DNA of 64,000 bases, taken from Aplectana chamaeleonis (Eukaryota > Nematoda > Chromadorea > Rhabditida > Cosmocercidae). Location of the stretch: the NCBI GenBank assembly GCA_029168955.1, contig JAPDOI010000010.1:2999001-3063000 (forward strand). The letters run 5' to 3'. Both the position numbers and the translations under genes were made by a program. Below, piece by piece: positions 9,811 through 21,652 of the stretch (the stretch's first letter is position 1; every line of letters starts with the position of its first letter). A model generated the notes under the pieces. That model did no database searches. It was not told where the DNA came from and saw only the letters and a program-made list of their open reading frames with translations.

Positions 9811-10244
9811 GGCACCTTTCATAGTCCTCACCACACGCGCGGGAGGGGCGGCGGACTATGAAAGTTCTTACCGCGCGGGACGCGCGGGACGCGCGGTAAG
9901 AACTTTCATAGTCCATCAGCACCGCCATAGCGGCGCCGCCCAAACCGCCGTGGCGGTTTTACCGTTTCAATTAATAATTATTTCTCGATTTGAGTCCACT
10001 CCAACATAAATAATTCTGGGACTATCCTGCGCCACCGCATACACAAATACAAGCCAGGAATTTCTGTACAAGTCCCAGTTGAGGGCCGACTTTTACCCGC
10101 ACCGCCATGGCGGTGCCGCTGGTTATTTCATAGTGGCTTTCTGCTCGCCCCGCGTGTGCCGCGCGGTGAAAAGTTTCATAGTCCTACGCTCGTCCCGCCC
10201 GTCACGCGCGTGCCGCGCTTGCGGTGAGGACTATGAAAGATGCC
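9811..10244. mobile_element. PIF/Harbinger-like MITE, TTA target
   Basis: Ends GGCACCTTTCATAGTCC and its near reverse complement, flanked by TTA at 9808-9810 and 10245-10247. Sub-terminal sequence is very GC-rich and carries further CATAGTC/GACTATG inverted pairs around GCGCGGG blocks; the centre is AT-rich. Same family as 63384-63782. The three-base TTA target is the basis for the PIF/Harbinger label. Confidence 0.75.
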
Positions 10245-10247
10245 TTA

Positions 10248-11717
10248 GGTATTCGATTGAATCCATTTATTATGTTTTGTTGTAATTGAAAAAATGCTTA
10301 CAAGGAACGTTTGTCGTGTTTTTTTTGTGTTGTAATCCTATGTTGTTGAAGAATCAAATTTTCACGTTAATCTCACTAATATATCTATATTTGTACCCAT
10401 AGTCATTACTAAGGATTGTTTTCTTCTTTTTTTTCTCGTTTGTCTTATAAGAGATAAAAACCAGCTAATTCCGTATTTCTGATGTATTTCATCCATCGAA
10501 CACCATATCTTCATCTCCTTCTTCGAGCTCAAGGGCCAGCTCCACTTCCTTGTGAATGAGCGAGTCAATCATCAGTCAATGTATATGAATCCTCCCACTA
10601 GTAATACAAGTGTGACTGAACCAATATACATCATGGTTTGGTTCCTTTTTTGTATTCAAAAGCCACTATTTACACCTCAATCTGTGTTCATTTTTATCAT
10701 ATATGAAAGTCTGATCTGGATGCTATGGAAGGCGCAGTTCTGACGATGGTATGGAATGGCTGACAAGCTCGAGGGCGAGCTTTCTCGGATTGTGGAGATG
10801 TCGCGTAACAGTCACCCTGATGTGTTGGAATGATAGAGACTGACCCGCCCCTTGCGGGGCAGGCGAGAGACAGTCGTCTGGGCCGGAGCGCCCGCTGCTG
10901 GTTCGTCAGGCGTGGCCGTGGAGCCATGGTGTAATAGTATGCCCCCTATCATGTAATGTCGTATATTCATAATAAACCTTTATGCAGGTTCTGGTGTTAA
11001 AAAGTATAGAACTCTCGTTAGTACATCGAGCTAGGATTCGCGACCCTTAAACTCGATAGCATTCTTACTAAAAGGGGCTTTACAGAAATGGTTACCCAGA
11101 AACAGGAGTCTCTTATTCGCTTTTTCACTTCGTATGTTTATTAAAAGTCTACTACTTACTTAATGGCATGCCATTAGTTCGCGGGAAACTGCTGATTTCG
11201 AGCACCTTATACTGCTAAAAACTGAATGCAATGCTTTTACTCTAAAGAACTCTGTGTGTGAAGATTGGGAATGTATCTTGAGAAGTAATTGAATCAAAAA
11301 AAATTATCGATAGATCGCAATTTCTGTCTTATTTCTCCAACGTTGTCCAGATTATCGAACTCGAGCCCAGTTAACTTCTTCTAGCGCACAACATTTCCGC
11401 ACTCAGGGAATGCAAGCCATAATGACCTCTGCCAGTTTGAACGAGAAAGAAATTTCAGCGCTGCGGGAAATATGTTAGCCCTATTTCGAAACAGCCAGCT
11501 GTTACAAGAAACATAATTCTTCTGACATGACTTCTGCAGCCCTTGCTGGGTCTGCAAGCCAAGAGTTCCAGTCGGCAAAAATTGACAAACATTGCAGCGA
11601 AATGACGTCTTCAGATGGCAAAGCTGTATCCTTTGAGTGCAAATAGGGTATAGTTTTGCCCATGTCTGGTAATGGAAGATATACACATTCAGCGAAGAAA
11701 ACCGAAGAAAAGAGGCC
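10248..11717. other. Unassigned region with a GC-rich patch
   Basis: Mostly AT-rich and without coding signal. A GC-rich patch at about 10720-10930 (GCCCCTTGCGGGGC hairpin near 10850) is followed by AATAAA at 10971-10976. This would fit the 3' end of a transcript or of a LINE, but no protein is recognisable. Confidence 0.4.
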
Positions 11718-11869
11718 TAACAAGGGACACCTTCGAACATAAAATGGAGTTTTGAAAAACCGGTCTTTTGATAGTTGTAGGGGGCGTAAAAGTAAACAAT
11801 TTAAGATTTCAAAATTTCACTCAGTCCTCACGGGTAGATCAAAAACCACCAAAACAATGGGTTGCGGTA

Positions 11870-12450
11870 GGTAAAATGCCATTCAATGCACCCTAACCTG
11901 ACGAAATCCGCTAAAAACAGGAAACGGACCCCATATTCGTGTTCAGCGTCCCAAATTACCTCCTGGGGTTGAGTTTGGGCGAAAAAAAAATTTCGACCTC
12001 TGAACCCCCAAAAATGGCCTTGAGCTCTTACTCTCATGGGGCTCCAAAGGTCGAGAAAAAATTTAGGACTCAAACTTCGCTTTCTGTGGTTATTTGAAGT
12101 GCTCATAACGAATCTGAGGTTAGTTTATCGATTTTCGACAGATTACGGTAGATTACGGTGGGTATACACTAGTTGGGTGAAAGTCTCAGAATTGACTCAA
12201 AATTTCTGAGCAGGTGTTATTCGGGGTGCTGAATACGAATTTGATGTTCACTTGTCAATTTTCGAATTATTAAGGAAGGTTAAGGCCCTCTATGTCATGA
12301 CAACTACCGTAAACTACAGTAAACCTCAGAATTTCGGAAAACGATCTCTAGATTTGTGTTCAGCACCCTAGATTACCCCTACATACAAGTTTTGAGCCGA
12401 ATCCGGGAATTTTCTCCAAACCACCCTAAAAATTCCTTGATCGGTACCCT
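11870..12450. repeat. Dispersed repeat with GGGTGCTGAA motifs
   Basis: Motifs of the kind GTGTTCAGCACCC, ACGAATTTGATGT and ATTACGGTGGGTATAC recur. They are found again, partly inverted, at 32600-33065, and singly near 22680 and 36080. No ends were defined. Confidence 0.45.
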
Positions 12451-13244
12451 TGCCTTGTCGCGAGGCTTGGAAAAACGACTATAACTTCTTCTCATGAAAG
12501 TTTCTCTATTTTTCAGAGAAGCTGCGGAGAGCATACTCGGATTCTACGTCTAAATGGCACCAGAAAACTACATTTAAACCAGAATGGCCAGGCTGTATAA
12601 AAGCAGTTATCTTGTAAGATGCGTTTTCAAAAGAGTGGTTCTGTTCTACTCCAAATTTTGGAATTGATAACGAAACACTTTTCTTGAGTCTTCGAGCCAT
12701 GCGCTAAAGTATTAGGTTGCTTCAATGGATTTTGTAGTTTAGGTAAACCCACTTCTGTTTACAACAATTATTTCTAAAAAGATTGATCATTGATCAAGGA
12801 ACAAGTCCGCGAAGATTCATTTTGTCCAAACTTCTTTCCAGTGTCATATATCAAAAGAAGTCCCCTAAAGTGTTTCTCCGAATTAAGGACGGTTTTTCTG
12901 TAACATATGTGGGGGAGAAAGGTGAGGGTATTCTTGATATTCTAGCAATTGTCGAAACCTCAGATTTTCTATAGTTTCTAACATTGATGTGAACCGTTCT
13001 CCGTTTATATCACGTTATCTCTGCGATATAAGAAAAGAGGTATAAAAAACAAGAGACACTGTTAAAACTCAAAACAAGTAAGGTGAACATATAGAAATGT
13101 CATTACTACCAGCCATAATGCAGTAATGAACCCACAGTATTCGGACCTTCTTTCAATTGCTTCGTAATCCAACGCCTGAACGATTGAGCCACGGTGTGCT
13201 GCTATCTCACCCCGACTATCACATTGCAGTGAGCGGTGGTTTAA

Positions 13245-13792
13245 AGGCAGTGGTCGCGATCAAATATGCTTGTCGTCTTTTTCTCTCCAAATCCTTTCCT
13301 GGGTCTCGAGTAGTGGGACCTATAAGAAAAAATCGCGAAAAAATCACTGTTTTGGGCCGAATTTGAAACCTGAACTTTCTTGTCTTTTGATGGTGGACGA
13401 GCCCTCTCCACATCATCGGCATCGATGACCTCTTATATCAAGAACATCAGCTAGCTTGAAATTGAATGTCAATCAATGAACCTTCGAATTTATGTGTGTA
13501 TCTAGTCAAAAACATTGACTGAGGTGATGCTTTCAATATTCAACCGTTTTTATTCGTTAAATTTGCATTTATTTCGTCCTCTGAATGTCGATGATTTTTG
13601 ACTGCTCGGCATGAGACTGCGATCTGTTTCGTCATCGCTGTGCACGTGTGCACGAAGTAGCTTCTTTGGGCCCTAGAAACTCTATTTGTAGACCGTTTTC
13701 CACCGCGCTACCTTCATAGTTTTTCAGCTGTTTTTGATCTAAGTTGATTTTTGTAGTTTTTTCGATAACGTTTTTCATCGTGACCACTGCCT
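13245..13792. mobile_element. TTAA MITE, sub-family a (full length)
   Basis: Begins AGGCAGTGGTCGCGATCAAA and ends with the inverted form GACCACTGCCT, between TTAA at 13241-13244 and TTAA at 13793-13796. 548 bp. Other members: 20854-21390, 62647-63209 and a partial copy at 29022. It carries a conserved internal block around GGTGGACGAGCCC. Confidence 0.85.
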
Positions 13793-14096
13793 TTAAATGC
13801 AACGAGCATTATTCAGGGGATCAATGAATAAGTCATAACTCGAGAACCTAGCTAGATTTCATCTTCAAACTTTTAGGAGAACCTTTTCAGATGATTTCAA
13901 GGTCACTGTATAGCTCACATTTGCGCTACGTCCTCCCAATCCAACGTTCTGGTTTCATTTCTTTTTTGATCGTTTTTGATCTTCCCGTGAGGACTGAGTG
14001 AAATTTTAAAATCTCAAATTGTTTCTTTTTAACTCCTCTACAACCCTGAAAAGACCGTTTTTCAAAACTCCATTTTATGTTCGAAGTGGTCCCTTG

Positions 14097-14642
14097 TAAG
14101 AACATCAAAGACCCTAATGAGCAATTACAGGAGATGAGGCGCAGGTCGCCCAGTGACGGAGCTGTACCGTCTAGTGCCGTATAAACCAGAAAAAAGAGCG
14201 AATGCTGTGCTGTTTTACACTTCTAGAATGTAGATTATCCTTTCTGGCTTGTAGATCACTCTGAAATTTCTGGAAACACTGTTGTTACAAGGCAAATGAG
14301 ATATGAATATCGGAGCACCACCTTCCTATAAATTCGTGTTGTAATGAACAATCTGTGGAGGAATACATGTGCTGCAATTGACCCACTTAAAGTTTCATCA
14401 ATTCTCTTTTCTTTGTATGTTTTGCGAAAACCGCGTTTTTGAGTGACGTCTCCCTCAGCATAGCAATAACCGACGCAGCTTGGAGGCCGGTGTACTCCTC
14501 ACATACACAAAATATCGCAATACACCTAGCTGAAATAGTGTACGGACGAGGAACTGCACTCTACGGTGAGAAAGAGCGCTCCAGTGCTACGCCGCAGCGC
14601 AAGCGCGCGCCCCCGACGGAGGCGAGGTGTGGTAGATTCACG
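14097..14642. other. No recognised feature
   Basis: Flank of the 2.4-kb element after its TAA duplication. No coding signal, and no repeat ends seen. Confidence 0.45.
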
Positions 14643-14895
14643 TACAGGCCATAAAACGGCCAAAGTCTCACCGTCGACTGTGTACCACGCGCCGCGCGAC
14701 CGCACGCGCGTCTTAAGCAGACGAGTTTTGGCCGCCGCGCGACGAGATTCGGCCGCCGCGCGGAGGCCGAAACGTCGCGCGGCGGCCGGAACTCGTCGCG
14801 CGGCGGCCAAAACTCGTCTGCTTCCGACGCGCGTGCGGTCGCGCAGCGCGTGGTACGCAGTCGACGGTGAGACTTTGGCCGTTTTATGGCCTGTA
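14643..14895. mobile_element. Near-perfect GC-rich palindromic MITE
   Basis: 253 bp folding on itself almost completely. The ends are TACAGGCCATAAAACGGCC and its exact reverse complement; the centre is made of GCCGCCGCGCGACG blocks. TA at 14643-14644 and 14894-14895. The left arm alone recurs at 23779-23849. A transcript would form a stem of about 120 bp. Confidence 0.9.
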
Positions 14896-15099
14896 ACAGC
14901 ATTCAGTGTAGAAGTCTTTTGTATAGTTGCTTTGCATACATTTCTCTTGCTAGTTGTCCTGAAAAGCTTGTGTATCGATAATACTGTGCCTCCCAATGAC
15001 GATAGAGTAATTGGAGATTTGTTTCCATATTTTTATTAATATATGCATATATGAAGATTGAAGTTTGTATGTGAACATGTCGCAAATGCAATGAAGTAC

Positions 15100-15370
15100 T
15101 ACTGTTTGCTCAATTATGGATGTTTTCAAAGGCTTGCCTGGAGTACCTGGTTTCATTTTCCCCGTTTTGCCTCCACTTTGTTCGAAAATATCCGAAGTTA
15201 TACGATATTATCCGACCGGATATTCGTATCCGAATCATTGAAATCGATAAATTATCCAAAAATTTGAAAAAGCGCATTATCTGAATCGAACCAATATCCG
15301 GAAAATTTAAAATCGGCATTACCCGAATTGATCCATTATCCAAAAATTATCTCCGGATAACAAGTATAGT
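15100..15370. repeat. TATCCG-rich dispersed repeat
   Basis: Homologous, in inverted orientation, to 54145-54440. Shared blocks include CAAAGGCTTGCCTGGAGTAC (with small differences), degenerate ATTATCCGA/GATTCAGATAATG motifs and an end CGGATAACAAGTATAG. The left flank has a short AT run where the other copy has a long (TA)n. Confidence 0.75.
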
Positions 15371-16586
15371 CTACAAGCCACTAGAAAAGTCGCCTATACC
15401 CCCGATTTCCCATCCCCCACGGAAAACTATGAGCCGAAGTAGCTAAAATCATCCGAAAATCAGCAAATGAACCTCAGATTCGTAACTGGTATCCAAAAGA
15501 ACCCCAGGAAACAGTTTGGAGCCGAATCTCAAGCATTTCTCCTGAACTGCCTAGGAATCACCCTTTGGGTGCTCCTTTTCTTTTTCATAGCAATGGAAGC
15601 GCTCTTCGCTGGAATCCCTTCAAGCGTTTTGGAAAATTTGGGCACGGTTATATCTCGAGATTATACTTGTTTACCTTGAATCCCTGAAAAACTAGATAAC
15701 GGACAAAGATTTCAAGATCAGCGCACCGTAGCCGTCCTCCAAGCTGTGTGCCGCTCTCTACTCAGGCACTCAACGGGTCCGACCCCAGCCTGATAGCAAT
15801 CGGAACAGCGTTCGAACGCTGGAGGGGCGAAACGCTCGACGTCGGCGTAGGTATCGACAACTTCCGTTCGAACTCCCAGCCGTCAGTTTGAACTCACATT
15901 CGCCCCCTGCAGAGTGCTGCGCGATCGACTTGTTTCTACCCGTTTTGACCTGCTTATCGTCACCGAACCACGTCGACGATATCGATTTCATTTTCTATTT
16001 CTCTCTTGTTAAGTAGTCTAAAGTTGTCAATTTCTTGCTTTTTCATTATCTTCACGATTATTCTCTTCAAATTATACCTTCTCACAGTAGCTTCTCTTTC
16101 TTCTGCCAAATAGGGTGTTGGTAAGGGCGAGTTATTCTAACAGACGCTACGAGAAAATCTTCGATTTTACCGTTCAAATCAAATATTATCTATCCGTCTC
16201 TGGCTTTGAAGCACCTGAACTGCCGAGCACATACTAAGCTAAGTATGGATGGTAATTTTTCATGCGACAAGGAGGACATATATAGCTATTTTGTCATACT
16301 ATCATACCAACGTAGAACAGTATAGAGACCGCCCTTTTGTTTTAATAGAAGAGTTACCTCCATAATTATTCAAGTCTGCTTGGCAGGTGAAGGGCCCAGA
16401 CCTAGAAACGGACGGGTAGCATTTTCATCAGACTTCATTTCATGCTTTGAATGAGACGTTCGTCTGGAATGATTGGTTAGAGTAGATCTTCCGCCCCAAC
16501 AACCTGTACTGCTGAAAGGAAGAAGGAAGGGTGGAGCAAAAATTGTTAGGTCGGAACATAGTCGAACATGAAAACTGCCAGATATC
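15371..16586. other. No recognised gene
   Basis: A GC-richer patch (15720-15970) includes a small palindrome GCGTTCGAACGC. The remainder is AT-rich. No repeat ends or plausible exons. Confidence 0.4.
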
Positions 16587-17296
16587 TACATTACCAGCGC
16601 TAAGTTTTTGTTGAAACGGGCAGCACTTGCCAAACTTGGCAAAAAAGCGTCCGATGCCTATAACATTTTTGAACGATAACTTTTTCTGGATTCTGAAAAC
16701 GCTTACATATTCACAGCTCGAATCCCTATCTGCACTTTATGGACCGGAATCTCTGAAATCGCTTTGTTTTTGAAAGAAATTGTTTTTGCGGTCGTTTTTG
16801 AAAAACGTGGCGCTCGGCAAGGCGGGATAATCTCGGGACTTGTACAGGTAGAATTTTCGGATTCGTTCATTTACGTTTTGGGGCTTGCGCAGCACAAGTC
16901 CGACTTTTCAGGAAGTTTTCAAGCATGTTTAATGGGTTCCCGAAATTCTACCTGCACAAATCTTGATACCGTCCCACCTGCATCTAATTCGCGAAGAAAA
17001 CATAGTTTGCTCATCCATTAGTTGTACATACAATCACAAATCGAAGTTTCGCCTCATCTTGCCGCGCGCGAAGTTTTCGAAAAACGACCGCAAAAACAAT
17101 TTCATTCAAAAACAAAGCGATCTTGGGGAACTTTGGTTCACAAAGCACACCGTAAGGCAGGAATTTGAGCTGTGAATACGACAGCGTTTTCAGAATTCAA
17201 AAAAGTCTTCGTTCAAAAAAGTTACAAGCATCGTACGTTTTTTGCCAAATTTGGCGAGTGCTCCCCGTTTTTACAAAACTTAGCGCGGGTATTGTA
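16587..17296. mobile_element. CAATACC foldback element, family b, copy 1
   Basis: Left end TACATTACCAGCGCTAAG is a mutated form of the right end (reverse complement TACAATACCCGCGCTAAG). The arms are about 330 bp each with a short loop near 16900-16940. Arms contain GCCAAACTTGGCAAAA and GCGGTCGTTTTTGAAAAAC. Family members: 23850-24627 and 36485-37285. Confidence 0.85.
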
Positions 17297-17584
17297 TCTG
17301 TCTATTTTCCAATTCATTTTGCTCAGTGCTGGGGTGCGATTAGGGTACGGCACCAGGTGTGGATATCCACAGGGGGGGGTTGAGTTGCGGAGGGTTAGAG
17401 GGGGATATGAGTTTGTGATCTTACTCACTGGTAATGTCTTGCTTATTTTTCAATTGCACCTCTTCTTTGAAATTGATTTTTTTATAAATTAACTGCTCAT
17501 CTTCTTTGATTTTTCTTTGCTTTGAATTTAACACACAAACAGACCAAATACAGGCTATGAAACGGCGAAAATCACATGATTCCT
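17297..17584. other. Unassigned
   Basis: Contains a perfect GTGGATATCCAC palindrome followed by a G8 run near 17371. Otherwise featureless. Confidence 0.4.
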
Positions 17585-17596
17585 GCGCGTGCTGGT

Positions 17597-17720
17597 CTTC
17601 TTCTTCTTCTTATCGGCCACATAGAGCTTCTCCTCATAGGTGTAAAAAGGCAGCCACATCGCACGGGTTCGTCCACATATCCATAATTGTTAGAGAAGTC
17701 GGCCTTGCAGGGCATGAAAA
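17597..17720 (-). pseudogene. Severely 5'-truncated LINE, 3' end only
   Basis: On the minus strand a short frame ends PTSLTIMDMWTNPCDVAAF, then HL and a stop (17634-17636). This is the C-terminal signature of Jockey/CR1-type LINEs, whose polyproteins close with a Cys-rich/RNase H-adjacent domain. The 3' end is a (GAA)n tail at 17597-17610. The insertion is flanked by a perfect 12-bp target duplication GCGCGTGCTGGT at 17585-17596 and 17721-17732. Only 124 bp were inserted, so reverse transcription stopped almost immediately. A sister insertion lies at 20135-20362. Confidence 0.85.
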
Positions 17721-17732
17721 GCGCGTGCTGGT

Positions 17733-18462
17733 GCGGAGCGGAGGTTAGAGTCAGTGGGAGAGCGGGGGGCAGACGGAGGCCGCAGCATCGGGCGCGCCGC
17801 TCGCGCCTCGAATGATGAGAATTAAGACGTTTTATTGAGGGTAACGCTCCTATGGGTCTGAGAAATTTGCCAAAAATTTGACAAATCACGCTCCTGGAGG
17901 CGGGTCTGAATGAAATTGGCCTTCTCCACACCTCTTGCAGTACCCTTGGCGTAATAGAGTCGGTGGTCTCGTGCAATCGTATATTGTTAGATTGAAGTTT
18001 GATTAAGCATAGTCATCTTTTTCACTAATCCAGCTCAATTACCTGTGCTTTGACTGGCCATAATATTTAATATCGTTGCGTAAAATTCCTGGATAGGCTT
18101 CTGAAGCTGTTATGTTCTCTATTGTCATACTTGATTCGGTGAGCTGTCACTAAAGTTTCTCATTGATCACTCCTAAAATCGAGAAAAAAATCAAGAGGCC
18201 GGCGTAGAGAAACTACAAAAGTGGGAAGCGCCCTCAATATCAGAAGCATACACGAAGCAAGAAAAAAAGCTAGAGAAAAGAAGAGAGATTTACAAAAAAA
18301 AACATCGACAAAGAGAAGTCCCACAACACTGGGGCTGAGGGGAGAGCGAGTGAAAAAGCAACTATTGTAGGTTATAGGGTAGCTGTAGGATTAAACCGCA
18401 AGGGCGGTTCGCGGAGAAAATAAGGGAAAGAAGAGAGAGCACATCATTAGGAAGCGAGAGAG
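17733..18462. other. No recognised feature
   Basis: Starts GC-rich, then becomes purine-rich on the plus strand around 18180-18440. No coding or repeat ends seen. Confidence 0.4.
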
Positions 18463-18466
18463 TTAA

Positions 18467-18941
18467 AGGCACAGCTCAAACTCAGAAGTAATTTTTGATA
18501 TTTTGGTCCGGTCGCCGTCTATAGTAACCCTGCCAAGCGCGAAATCTCAATTCGCCCAAATAAGCGAGAAAAAGCTAGGAAAAAGTCGGCCACGCCCCCC
18601 TGGAAGAAAAAAATGGGCAACGCCTACTGGCATGTTTCCGACCTCAATAAGGAAGAGACGTGCGACTGATTTTATTCAAGCTCTATGTTCTTCCTCTTGT
18701 TTTCGGTCTGGCTTTATATTTTGACCTGCTTCAGAAAGATGGCTGCGAATAACGAGAAAATACAGGCTCGAGACAACTCGTCCGCGAACTTCTACCAGTT
18801 CAAATTCTAAATTTTTGAGGAGCCGTTACTCAGTTCGTAGTGAAATCTGAGCGATTCTTTAGACACCATTTTGATCAGAGTGAACTTTTCTTCAAGATAG
18901 GCAGAGAAACGAAAAATCAATTCTGAGCTTGGACTGTGGCT
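18467..18941. mobile_element. TTAA MITE, sub-family e
   Basis: TTAA at 18463-18466, then AGGCACAGCTCAAACTCAG. The right end, read in reverse complement, is AGCCACAGTCCAAGCTCAG, with a degenerate target GCAA at 18942-18945. The relative at 27926-29017 has cleaner ends. Confidence 0.7.
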
Positions 18942-18945
18942 GCAA

Positions 18946-19532
18946 CAGCACTGAGGAAAGAGTGAAGGATGTGTCAGACAGAGGAGGGGCAACTTGACAG
19001 AGAACTAAAGACAACCCTTCATAAACCAAACATCCGAAGCGAAGCGACTGGAGCGATATTAAACAAATGGTGCAAGAGCTACGGAATGCTGCTTTCTAAC
19101 GGTTCTGAAAAATCATCGATAAAGAATTCCAAGCTTTTTTAGTTCAAAACTCATATAAAACGGGAACGTTTTCATACCCGTGCAATCTGTTGATACAACA
19201 ACAGTTGATTAGTCGCAAGGAAGTCTTTTTTATATCCTAGATAGCGGAACCCGAGCAGATCCCGGCATCTGCATTTTAGATATGGGGAATATAACAAAAC
19301 GTGCGTCTTCATAAATTTCAATTTTTTTCGATTTACAGTATACTGACAGTGGCTGCTAAAAGTTATTGTGGATACTGCCTGAGCTTCGTGTGAATTTCGA
19401 TTTGAATATGCTCTGTCTAGCCAGTACTTTGAGCACTAATATGTTTTGTTTGTTATACCTGCTCAGTCATGTTTTTGTTGTGCTTGTGCGATTGATTTCA
19501 GCTTGTCTTTTTTACGTGATGTTGATATCATG
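18946..19532. other. No recognised feature
   Basis: AT-rich sequence without repeat ends or protein-like frames. Confidence 0.4.
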
Positions 19533-19812
19533 TACTGTGCTTATCTCGGCCAAATTCCGGTCCGCAATGGCGTCTCGACACGCTTTGCGGCCGCACGGGC
19601 TCGAGTCAGTCGGGTTTCCAGCGCCAAAGCTGACACGATATGGCTTTTTTATACGATTTTCTCAAATTTTTCGTAGTTCGCAGTTTCCAAAACCCACCTA
19701 GAGTCAGCAGATCGGCGGCTGCAGCGCTGGAAGCTCTTGTGGCTCGAAAGCGTGCGGTCGCAAAGCGTGTTGAGACGCAATTGCGGACCAGAATTTGGCC
19801 CAGATAACAGTA
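19533..19812. mobile_element. TA-flanked foldback MITE, 280 bp
   Basis: Ends TACTGTGCTTATCTCGGCC and reverse complement TACTGTTATCTGGGCC. The arms extend through CAAATTCCGGTCCGCAATGG and GCGTCTCGACACGC for about 100 bp each, with an AT-rich loop. A solo end of the same family lies at about 22985-23036. Confidence 0.8.
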
Positions 19813-20121
19813 CATCTGTTGATAAAATTTTCTGTTAATCAATCATTTTTCCAGATAGAAAGAAAGATGGAGGACACAACTGAACAGCTCGATAGGGAAA
19901 CTGCATAGAAGAACTGAAGCGAGATGAAATCCTCGGCCAATTGTAATGGAAAGAGCGTAAAAATACTAATAGTTGAGCATGAATGAGGGAATGGAAACTG
20001 GTAAAAACAGCAAAAACGAGGGACCAAGAAGAAGGAGGAGCAGATAAGGAGAAGAAACAGAGGCAGAAATGAAAGTCTTGCACGACAGCGGAAACATAAA
20101 CGAAAGGTTTTGTAGATTAGG
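19813..20121. other. No recognised feature
   Basis: Purine-rich flank of the LINE insertion. Nothing further seen. Confidence 0.4.
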
Positions 20122-20134
20122 ATACAGGTATTAT

Positions 20135-20362
20135 CTTCTTCTTCTTCTTTGCAGCCGCAGGAAGGTTTTTGTCAAAGGTTCAAGAAACAGGCGACTGAAA
20201 CCGGATTCGTCCACAAATCCATTGTTGTCAGAGTGGTCGGCCTCTTTGGGCAATCAAATAGGTGTTCAGTTGTGTGGCCACGGCTACCACAGTCCGGGCA
20301 CTCGTCAGGCTTACTGCGATCGATCTTATGCAAGTATGACATCAGCATATGGGAATGACCGC
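20135..20362 (-). pseudogene. 5'-truncated LINE, C-terminal end with TSD
   Basis: Minus-strand frame runs SYLHKIDRSKPDECPDCG, then a Cys/His cluster (GHTTEHLFDCP), then PTTLTTMDLWTNPVSVACF and a stop at 20172-20174. This is the C-terminal zinc-binding region seen after the RNase H domain of Jockey/CR1-like LINEs. It ends in a (GAA)n tail (20135-20147) and is flanked by a perfect 13-bp duplication ATACAGGTATTAT (20122-20134 and 20363-20375). It represents the same kind of element as 17597-17720, truncated at a different point. The coding part carries no internal stop, so the insertion is fairly recent. Confidence 0.88.
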
Positions 20363-20375
20363 ATACAGGTATTAT

Positions 20376-20853
20376 ATAAAGGTTGTTATGAAATGCTGGC
20401 GTACCATCCGGTTACTGAACATAGGTAGCTGGGGCGGAGCGATACGAAGCGTGGAATTGCGGATCGATGACGTCACAGCCTCTGCATTCTCCCCCCAGGT
20501 CGAGCGAAATTTGCATTTTCCCCCCACGTCAGGCAAAGTTATTTTCCCCCCACGTCGGGCAACTAGGCCGACGTGGAGGGAGAAAGGAAGGGTCCGACCC
20601 GACAGAAGTCTGGGGTCGGACCCCGTTCACGCTGGGGTCGGACCCGGGAAATATCTGAGTAAATATCCCTCCTGGACTAGGCTCGGGCGAAAAAAAAAAC
20701 ATTTCGACCTCCGAAGTTGAACTACGGAATAATGTCAAGATGGAAGAACAACCCAACATTTCATAATGATCCGGCCCGATCTCTTTCCCTTGACATGAAG
20801 CGTGTCCATTCGACGTGTGACATCGGTTCGTAGTTACAAGAAATGCACCTTAA
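20376..20853. repeat. Short direct repeats, CCCCCCACGTCGGGCAA and GGGGTCGGACCC
   Basis: Between about 20489 and 20573 a motif TTTTCCCCCCACGTC(G/A)GGCAA appears about three times. Between 20591 and 20646 GGGTCGGACCC-type words appear three to four times. No coding signal in the rest. Confidence 0.6.
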
Positions 20854-21390
20854 AGGCAGTGGTCGCGCTCAAATATGCTCGTCTTCTTTTCCTCCATGAA
20901 CCCTTTTCTGGGCGTAGAGTAGTAGAACCTATAAGAAAAAATCGTGAAAAAGTAGGTGTTCTGGCGAAATTCTAAGCCTGAACTTTCTTGTCTTTTGGTG
21001 GTGGACGAGTCCACCCCACATCATCGGCATCGAGGATCTCTAATATCGAGAACATCACGTGGCTTTAAATTGAATTTCAATCAATGAACTTTCGGATTTA
21101 TGTGCCCATCTAGTCGAAATAAATTGGTTGAAGTGCTTGCTTCCATTGTTCAACTGTTTTATTAGGTAAATTTGCATTTATTTCTTCCTCTGAGTGTCGA
21201 CGATTTTTGAGTGCTTGGCATGGGACTGTGATCTTTCTGTGCACGTGTGCACGAACTGGAAATTTAGTGTCTTAATAACTCCAATTCTAGCCCGTTTTTC
21301 ACCGCGTTACCTTCATAGTTTTGAGCTGTTTTTGATCTAAGCTGATTTTTGTAGTTTCTTCGATAACGTTTTTCATCGTGACCACTGCCT
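20854..21390. mobile_element. TTAA MITE, sub-family a (full length)
   Basis: TTAA at 20850-20853, start AGGCAGTGGTCGCGCTCAAA, end CGTGACCACTGCCT, then TTGA (mutated TTAA) at 21391-21394. Aligns along its whole length with 13245-13792 in the same orientation. Confidence 0.85.
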
Positions 21391-21652
21391 TTGAACAGCA
21401 ACGTTTTTCTTTGTGAATTTCTTTTCGTGTAATATAATGAGGTAATTTTGAGTTCGGAAATAAATAGTGTAGTGACGACATTTGGAAGACAAAGGCTTTA
21501 CAATAGGTGTCTTTTGCACTTTCGATGTTTCATGTTCCAAACATCCCGGTGGTGTATTAGAAACAATAACAGCTCGTGTTAAATACATTTTGTACGATAC
21601 CCAGCCCCGCGCCGGATATAAAACAAAATGTACAGTCGTAATAGATCCTAGT

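Larger units (their letters stand above)
11721..14096. mobile_element. 2.4-kb inverted-repeat element, TAA target
   Basis: Terminal inverted repeats of about 135 bp (11721-11855 and 13960-14096) start CAAGGGAC and share CTTCGAACATAAAATGGAG. TAA lies on both sides (11718-11720 and 14097-14099). The interior contains a dispersed repeat (about 11870-12450) and a nested TTAA MITE. No transposase frame is visible. Confidence 0.7.

Noticed and set aside
14526..15039. Long frames on both strands (about 156 residues each) with Arg/Ala-rich products
   Set aside because: They run through the perfect palindrome 14643-14895, so both strands encode near-identical nonsense. Its high GC explains the lack of stops.
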